A stretch of DNA of 10,349 bases from Verrucomicrobiota bacterium. GTDB taxonomy: Bacteria > Verrucomicrobiota > Verrucomicrobiia > Verrucomicrobiales > Verrucomicrobiaceae. Below, one piece after another: positions 6,329 to 10,349 of the stretch. The notes below the pieces were generated by a model that did no database searches, had not been told where the DNA came from, and was given only the letters and a program-made list of their open reading frames with translations. Location of the stretch: contig JAIOQF010000001.1 in NCBI GenBank assembly GCA_021413535.1, positions 1-10,349 of the forward strand, written 5' to 3'. Positions within the stretch are counted from its first letter, which is position 1, and each line of letters opens with the position of its first letter. Position numbers and translations under genes: made by a program.

Positions 6329-8320
6329 TCATGGGGCAGGGGGCGCCTGGTCGGACGCGGTGCGAAAGCCGAGTGCTTTCGTGGAGCTTTCTGCTGATTT
6401 GTAGAAGTGTCGGGCGGTCAGCAGTTGAGGTGAACTGGGTGCGGCGAATGATCCGCCGCGCACCAGAGGCACCCGTTTGTCGGGATAGTCGGGATGATCC
6501 GCCCAGGTCGCAGTCCATTCCTCCACGTTGCCCGCCATGCCGATCGCACCACAGGGGCTGATGTCTTTCGAGTTTTTGTCCACCGGCGCCCAACTCTTCG
6601 AGCCATCTGCGATGACGCCTTTCGTGCCGGCGAGGTCGAGATCTCCACCGACGTTTGCCGCCTGCGGCAGTGCTTCATTGCCCCAGGGATAAGCGCGACC
6701 ATCGGTGCCGCGCGCTGCTCTTTCCCACTCCTCCTCGGTCGGCAGCCGGCGACCCTTCCATCGGGCATAGGCGGCGGCGTCCCACCAGTCCACCATCATG
6801 ACGGGGCAATTGACATCCACGCGTTGTTTGTCCACCACTCCGCCACTCAGCGCAGCGGCGTAAATCTCATCCCAATTGGCGGGTTTGTGCGTTTTTTTTG
6901 TGGCGGGCTGATTGGGTTCATCCCACGAAGCAGCTTGTTGGGGATTCGCCGCCAGCGCATTCAGAAATTCGTTATACTGCGAAATTGTGACTTCGTATTT
7001 ATCGATCCAAAAATTTGGCAAGGTGCTTTTCTCATTGCGCTGAAAAATAAATTCACCTGCGGGCACCGCCACCATTTCCTCGGTCAGCGGCTTGACCGGC
7101 AGCGCACTGACGCCACGACGAACGACCACGTAGATGCTGCCGATCACCGCCAGCCCCAGTCCGATCCAGGCCAGCAAGGAGACACCCTTCCCGGCCGAGC
7201 GAGCCGCAACGATCTCATGCACCTCGTGCGAGTCGGCGCGTTTCAACAAGCTGGCCTGCCGGTTCTGCTCCTGCATGTGGACGGCGCGCCGGTTCAGTTT
7301 TTCCCAGTCGAGCTTTTGCCGGGCCAGTGTCTCCAGCATGTTCCGGTCGCGCGGTCCCTCACAGAGCGCGCGGAGCATCATCAGAAAGCGACCGATGTCC
7401 GCCTCGTAGTCGCGACTTTTTCCCGTCTTTGGACGAAATACGTTCACGATGCTGGCCTGTTGTTCTTCATCGACAAAAATATCCCGCGCGGTCGGCATGC
7501 GGTAATTATGGTCGCGCTGCACGGCCAGGCTCATGGCCTCGCTTACGCCGGCGATGACATCCGCCAGCGTTTTCTCCTTAAACTTCACGCCGGTGGTGAT
7601 CAGTTCTTCCAGCGAACGGCCGTGCGGCATCTCGCGAGTGTAATACATCCAGCCATCGATCTTCTGCGCTTCATAGAGCGGTGCGATGCGCGGATGGGTG
7701 ATCGAGGCCTTCACGCGGCTGCGTTCGAGGAATCCCTCCACGGCGGCCGCGTCATTGAGTAGTTCCGGCTTGAGCAGCACCAAGGCCACCTCGCGCTTCA
7801 CCGACTGCTGCAGCGCGAGATAGGTTTCGGAATCTTTCTCCAGATAAAGTCGCTCCTTGATGACATAGTTTCCGAGCGTCGTTCCAGGCGCGAGGATGGG
7901 CGGTGCGCCCTCCACGACCGGCTTGTCATCCGCCGCCACATCATCCGGTGAATAATCAGTTTCATTCTGAGGCTGGCTGGCATCAGCAACCGCAGCCGCC
8001 AGCATCTCATCTGTCACGGGTTCGTAGAGCACCACGCTGTCTTCGATCAGGGCGCTGAGTTCTGATAACTCGCCGCGGCTCGTGATCACCGTATGCAGAG
8101 CAGAAAATTTTTGGCGCACTCCATCGCGCAGATCGAAGCCCGTGAAATCACCACCGAGCACACCCTCCGTGACCAGGACATCGAGCGACTCTAATCCCTG
8201 AGCCACGTTGACGGCCTCTTCCGCGCTTTCAACAGAGTGCACTGTATGACCCGCCAGCGCCAGCATGCTGGCTCGCTGCAATCTTACCGCCGAATCTGGA
8301 TCCACATACAAAACAACCAT
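6329..8320 (-). CDS. Receiver-like / pseudokinase / transmembrane / FGE-sulfatase-like (SUMF1-type) fusion protein
   Basis: A 663-residue protein from ATG (8318-8320) to TGA (6329-6331). Residues 1-112 resemble a response-regulator receiver, but the phospho-acceptor position is Glu52 (LVTEG), the second acidic-pocket residue is Pro8 (VDPD), and the conserved Lys is Glu100 (LYEP). Residues about 145-345 resemble a Ser/Thr kinase (GNYVIKERL, REVALVLLKPEL, ITHPRIAPLYE), but lack the glycine loop, the VAxK Lys (Val181), HRD (Tyr-Arg-Met, 273-275) and DFG. One membrane helix spans about 380-400. Residues 412-655 are an FGE/SUMF1-like domain: VPAGEF (419-424), RRLPTEEEWERAARG (524-538), YPWGN (544-548), GNVEEW (597-602), RGGSF (621-625), GFR (651-653). 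The region where true FGEs carry their two catalytic cysteines has none. The N-terminal half is presumably cytoplasmic and the FGE-like half extracytoplasmic. It lies 11 bases after the TPR-like gene and is probably co-transcribed with it. A likely role is non-catalytic signalling or scaffolding; this is inference. Confidence 0.92.
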   Translation of the reverse strand: MVVLYVDPDSAVRLQRASMLALAGHTVHSVESAEEAVNVAQGLESLDVLVTEGVLGGDFTGFDLRDGVRQKFSALHTVITSRGELSELSALIEDSVVLYEPVTDEMLAAAVADASQPQNETDYSPDDVAADDKPVVEGAPPILAPGTTLGNYVIKERLYLEKDSETYLALQQSVKREVALVLLKPELLNDAAAVEGFLERSRVKASITHPRIAPLYEAQKIDGWMYYTREMPHGRSLEELITTGVKFKEKTLADVIAGVSEAMSLAVQRDHNYRMPTARDIFVDEEQQASIVNVFRPKTGKSRDYEADIGRFLMMLRALCEGPRDRNMLETLARQKLDWEKLNRRAVHMQEQNRQASLLKRADSHEVHEIVAARSAGKGVSLLAWIGLGLAVIGSIYVVVRRGVSALPVKPLTEEMVAVPAGEFIFQRNEKSTLPNFWIDKYEVTISQYNEFLNALAANPQQAASWDEPNQPATKKTHKPANWDEIYAAALSGGVVDKQRVDVNCPVMMVDWWDAAAYARWKGRRLPTEEEWERAARGTDGRAYPWGNEALPQAANVGGDLDLAGTKGVIADGSKSWAPVDKNSKDISPCGAIGMAGNVEEWTATWADHPDYPDKRVPLVRGGSFAAPSSPQLLTARHFYKSAESSTKALGFRTASDQAPPAP

Positions 8321-8331
8321 GCGCGTGACAG

Positions 8332-9390
8332 TCAGTTTTTTGGGAACAGCGCGCTGTCCGCACCGGCGGGCCCGGCACCCGGTGGCTTATAGTTCACCAG
8401 CGTCTGCGGTTCCGCCTGCACATCCATGAGACGGTCCAGATAGTAAATCTTCACGACATAGCCGTAGTAGCTGCGCTTCCCGAGTTCGCGCAGCTCCTCG
8501 GCCTTGAGCTCCGGCATGTTGTAGCTGAAGTCCACCAGCTCCTCGCCCTCTTTCCAATCCACCGGAGCGGACACCCAGCTCGGCACCGGCGGATCAGCGC
8601 GCGTGGGCTCGATTCGGTCGGCACCCACTTTGTCAAAAAAGTAAACGTGAATGTCCATTTGGGTTGGATCGATCTCCACACCCGGCGCGGCCTTGATCGG
8701 CACCCGCAGCGCCAGCCGCTGGCCTTTGGTCACCGTCTTATCTGGAATAACCTGACAGGCGCCCAGCGCCACCGCGTTGCGCTCCGGCGACTTCGGCGCG
8801 GTCTCGCGACCCAGGAGCTTGGCCTTGGCCAGGGTGTAGTAGCCGCCGCCATTTGATTCCCCCAGTGCGATGACACTGCGCCACATGGCCTCTGCTTTTT
8901 CCGCCAGACCCATCGCCTCATAAGTCAACGCCATCTCACTGAGAATCTCGGGATGATTCGGTTCACGCAGATCCGCGGCGCGCAGAGATTCCAGCACCGG
9001 CGACATGTCACCCAGCTTGCGCACCTCACGTGCGACCTCGACCATTTCCCGCGCTTGAGCATTGGAAATTTCGCGGCCGAGCGATCTCAATGGCTGCGAA
9101 CTTTCTGCTGGAATGCTGGGGGGTGGCAAGACTGCGGCAGGGCTGGGCACCGGTTTGGAAACGGCAGGCGGCGATATTAATCCCGAAGCGCTGGTGCTGG
9201 TGGAAGTTGCGAGTGCGGCAGTGGGGCCGGGCATGGGCAACAGGTGTCCACTGCCACCCGAAAATACACCCTGCCAGGCCGCCCAGCCTAACGCAGTCAC
9301 GCAAAGCACCGCCAGCAGACACAGCGTCAATTGCGCCGCGTAATGGGCGCGCTCGGAACCGGGAGCAAGAATGGAATGAGGTTCGGCCAT
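8332..9390 (-). CDS. Membrane-anchored protein with TPR-like segment and unrecognised C-terminal beta domain
   Basis: A 352-residue protein from ATG (9388-9390) to TGA (8332-8334). A TTG directly before the ATG also opens the frame, but ATG is preferred. There is one N-terminal membrane helix (about residues 18-40, QLTLCLLAVLCVTALGWAAW) without a cleavage site, then a Pro/Ser/Thr/Ala-rich linker (about 45-100) such as often crosses the periplasm. Residues about 115-195 look like TPR-type helical pairs (VLESLRAADLREPNHPEI, LSEMALTYEAMGLAEKAEAM). Residues about 205-335 form a beta-rich region with IDPTQMDIHVYFFDKV and SYYGYVVKIYYLDRL that I cannot place in a named family. The short cytoplasmic start and long outer part fit a periplasm-facing assembly or scaffold protein. 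It is the first gene of the cluster and has a strong promoter-like sequence just upstream, so it is likely an adaptor for the next gene's product; the pairing is inferred from position only. Confidence 0.87.
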   Translation of the reverse strand: MAEPHSILAPGSERAHYAAQLTLCLLAVLCVTALGWAAWQGVFSGGSGHLLPMPGPTAALATSTSTSASGLISPPAVSKPVPSPAAVLPPPSIPAESSQPLRSLGREISNAQAREMVEVAREVRKLGDMSPVLESLRAADLREPNHPEILSEMALTYEAMGLAEKAEAMWRSVIALGESNGGGYYTLAKAKLLGRETAPKSPERNAVALGACQVIPDKTVTKGQRLALRVPIKAAPGVEIDPTQMDIHVYFFDKVGADRIEPTRADPPVPSWVSAPVDWKEGEELVDFSYNMPELKAEELRELGKRSYYGYVVKIYYLDRLMDVQAEPQTLVNYKPPGAGPAGADSALFPKN

Positions 9391-9407
9391 CAATTTTCGG
9401 AACCCGT

Positions 9408-9436
9408 AGTCTATGAGTCCGCTCCCACTGTGTCAA
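9408..9436 (-). promoter_or_regulatory. Strong sigma70-type promoter for the TPR / FGE-fusion operon
   Basis: Read on the minus strand: a perfect TTGACA (9431-9436), an exactly 17-base spacer, and TAGACT (9408-9413, four of six consensus). Transcription should start near 9401, about 10 bases before the ATG at 9390, giving a very short leader without a Shine-Dalgarno sequence. It lies in the 91-base gap between the cysteine desulfurase stop and this gene. Confidence 0.65.
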
Positions 9437-9481
9437 TCAACCACGAGGTCTGGAAACAAATGATCCACGACTTCATCAGCA

Positions 9482-10349
9482 TCAAGTTGTTGTAACGGCT
9501 GATATTTCACGACTCACTGCCGCAAAAGCCTCCGCCAAGCCCCCCCAATCCGCCCGCGTGGTGTCCCATCCGCCGCTGACGCGGATGACGCGGCGCATTT
9601 CATCCGCGCTGGCACCCAATGCAGCCAGCACCACTGAGGAACCGTCATGCCCCGCGCTGCAGGCTGAGCCGGTCGAGACCGCGAAGCCCCGCTGACTGAG
9701 CCGCGCCAGCCATTTGCGGTTGTCGCCATGAGGAAGCACGAACATCGAGGTGTTCCAAAGCCGTTCAGCGCCCTGGCCAATGATGCGCAAATCAGGAAAC
9801 GTTGTGAGCAGTTTTTTTTCAAAAGCATCACGCATCGCAGATTGCTCGAGCGCGACACCGGACAGGCGCTGAGTCAGATCCCCCAACGCCACAATCATGG
9901 CCTCGATGCCCGGATAATTTTCTGTGCCCGCGCGCCGCCCATTTTCCTGCGGACCACCGCGCAGGAACGACAGTGCCTCGTCTTCACTGCGCATCACCAG
10001 AAACCCGACGCCCTTCGGCCCGCCGAACTTATGGGCACAGCCCGTCACGTAATCGCAAACGCCCAGTTCATTCGCCGGCAGTTTTCCAATCCACTGCGCC
10101 GCGTCCGTATGCAGCGGCACACCGTGCTTGTGGCATTTTTCTACGAGCGCCCGCCACGGCTGCAGCAGTCCGCACTCGTTGTTCGCCGCCATCACCGTCA
10201 CCAGGCCCACATCGCCGCGTGCCAGATGCGCTGCCAGATCATCGATCTCCAATTCCCCCAGCGACGTCGTTTTGATCAACGCCACACGGTTTCCAAATCG
10301 TCGCTGAAGAAATTCGCGCACACTCGGATGCTCGATGCTGGATGAAACC
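9482..10349 (-). CDS. Cysteine desulfurase (NifS/IscS family, class V aminotransferase fold), N-terminus missing
   Basis: The frame is open from the right edge (10348) to the TGA at 9482-9484, 288 residues visible; about 100 N-terminal residues are outside the window. A GTG at 10321 is an internal Val, because the codons before it read SSSIEHPSV, the conserved I-E-H-P strand of the family. The enzyme removes sulfur from L-cysteine using PLP, forming alanine and a Cys persulfide for Fe-S cluster or thio-cofactor synthesis in the cytoplasm. Key residues in fragment numbering: ANNE (Asn56/57), HTDAAQ (Asp82, PLP ring), AHKFGGPKG (Lys107, Schiff base), GRRAGTEN, and STGSACSAG with the catalytic Cys230. 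All are intact, so it should be active. Whether it is the housekeeping IscS or a NifS-like paralogue cannot be told without its upstream neighbours. The coding strand has a run of eight A at 9812-9819. It is separated from the next gene by 91 bases with its own promoter. Confidence 0.96.
   Translation of the reverse strand, partial: VSSSIEHPSVREFLQRRFGNRVALIKTTSLGELEIDDLAAHLARGDVGLVTVMAANNECGLLQPWRALVEKCHKHGVPLHTDAAQWIGKLPANELGVCDYVTGCAHKFGGPKGVGFLVMRSEDEALSFLRGGPQENGRRAGTENYPGIEAMIVALGDLTQRLSGVALEQSAMRDAFEKKLLTTFPDLRIIGQGAERLWNTSMFVLPHGDNRKWLARLSQRGFAVSTGSACSAGHDGSSVVLAALGASADEMRRVIRVSGGWDTTRADWGGLAEAFAAVSREISAVTTT

Noticed and set aside
6494..7762. Long plus-strand open frame (422 codons) opposite the FGE-like fusion gene
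   Set aside because: The minus strand carries recognisable FGE-like, membrane and kinase-like segments over the same region. The plus-strand product is His/Arg-rich without domains.
9391..9393. TTG as the start of the TPR-like protein
   Set aside because: It directly precedes an ATG; the ATG is the more likely start and changes the protein by one residue only.
9812..9819. A8 run in the cysteine desulfurase gene as a frameshift or phase-variation switch
   Set aside because: The frame is intact and the run encodes ordinary Glu-Lys-Lys codons in a presumably essential gene; there is no evidence of switching.
10319..10321. GTG as the start codon of the cysteine desulfurase
   Set aside because: The nine preceding in-frame codons encode the conserved IEHP strand, so the gene continues beyond the window.

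Overview
The window looks like chromosomal DNA of a GC-rich Gram-negative-type bacterium, most likely a member of Verrucomicrobiota. This rests on gene style, not on a marker gene. One gene is a giant secreted protein mixing cadherin-like, Kelch, FnIII, Calx-beta, Ig and putative-Ig modules. Another is a membrane protein with a formylglycine-generating-enzyme-like (SUMF1-type) domain fused to signalling domains. Start codons lack clear Shine-Dalgarno sequences. No mobile element, CRISPR array, rRNA or phage gene was seen.

Layout. Positions 1-5039 (+) hold the last ~1,678 residues of a modular extracellular protein whose start lies before the window. After a short spacer with a plausible promoter come two tandem, nearly identical glutamine tRNAs (5168-5241, anticodon UUG; 5286-5359, anticodon CUG). 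Only 4 bases after the second tRNA, the stop codon of a minus-strand gene is reached. Three minus-strand genes follow, in transcription order from 9390 down to 5364: a membrane-anchored TPR-like protein (8332-9390), a receiver / pseudokinase / transmembrane / FGE-like fusion (6329-8320), and a secreted protein with an Ig-like N-terminal half (5364-6260). A strong promoter-like sequence (perfect TTGACA, 17-base spacer, TAGACT) sits just upstream of the first. A partial cysteine desulfurase (9482 to beyond the right edge, minus strand) precedes this cluster.

How the genes may work together. The first two minus-strand genes are 11 bases apart and almost certainly co-transcribed. The third follows after 68 bases and may also have a weak promoter of its own. 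All three products are predicted to be membrane or envelope proteins, so they could form an envelope-spanning assembly: a cytoplasmic sensing or scaffolding part, one membrane helix, and extracytoplasmic FGE-like, TPR and Ig-like parts. The most notable point is that every recognisable enzymatic or phospho-accepting module in the 663-residue fusion lacks its key residues. The receiver has Glu where the phosphorylated Asp should be, the kinase lacks the ATP-binding Lys and the catalytic Asp, and the FGE-like domain lacks the active-site cysteines. It therefore looks like a non-catalytic signalling or scaffolding protein. This is inference from residues read by eye, not from alignment software.
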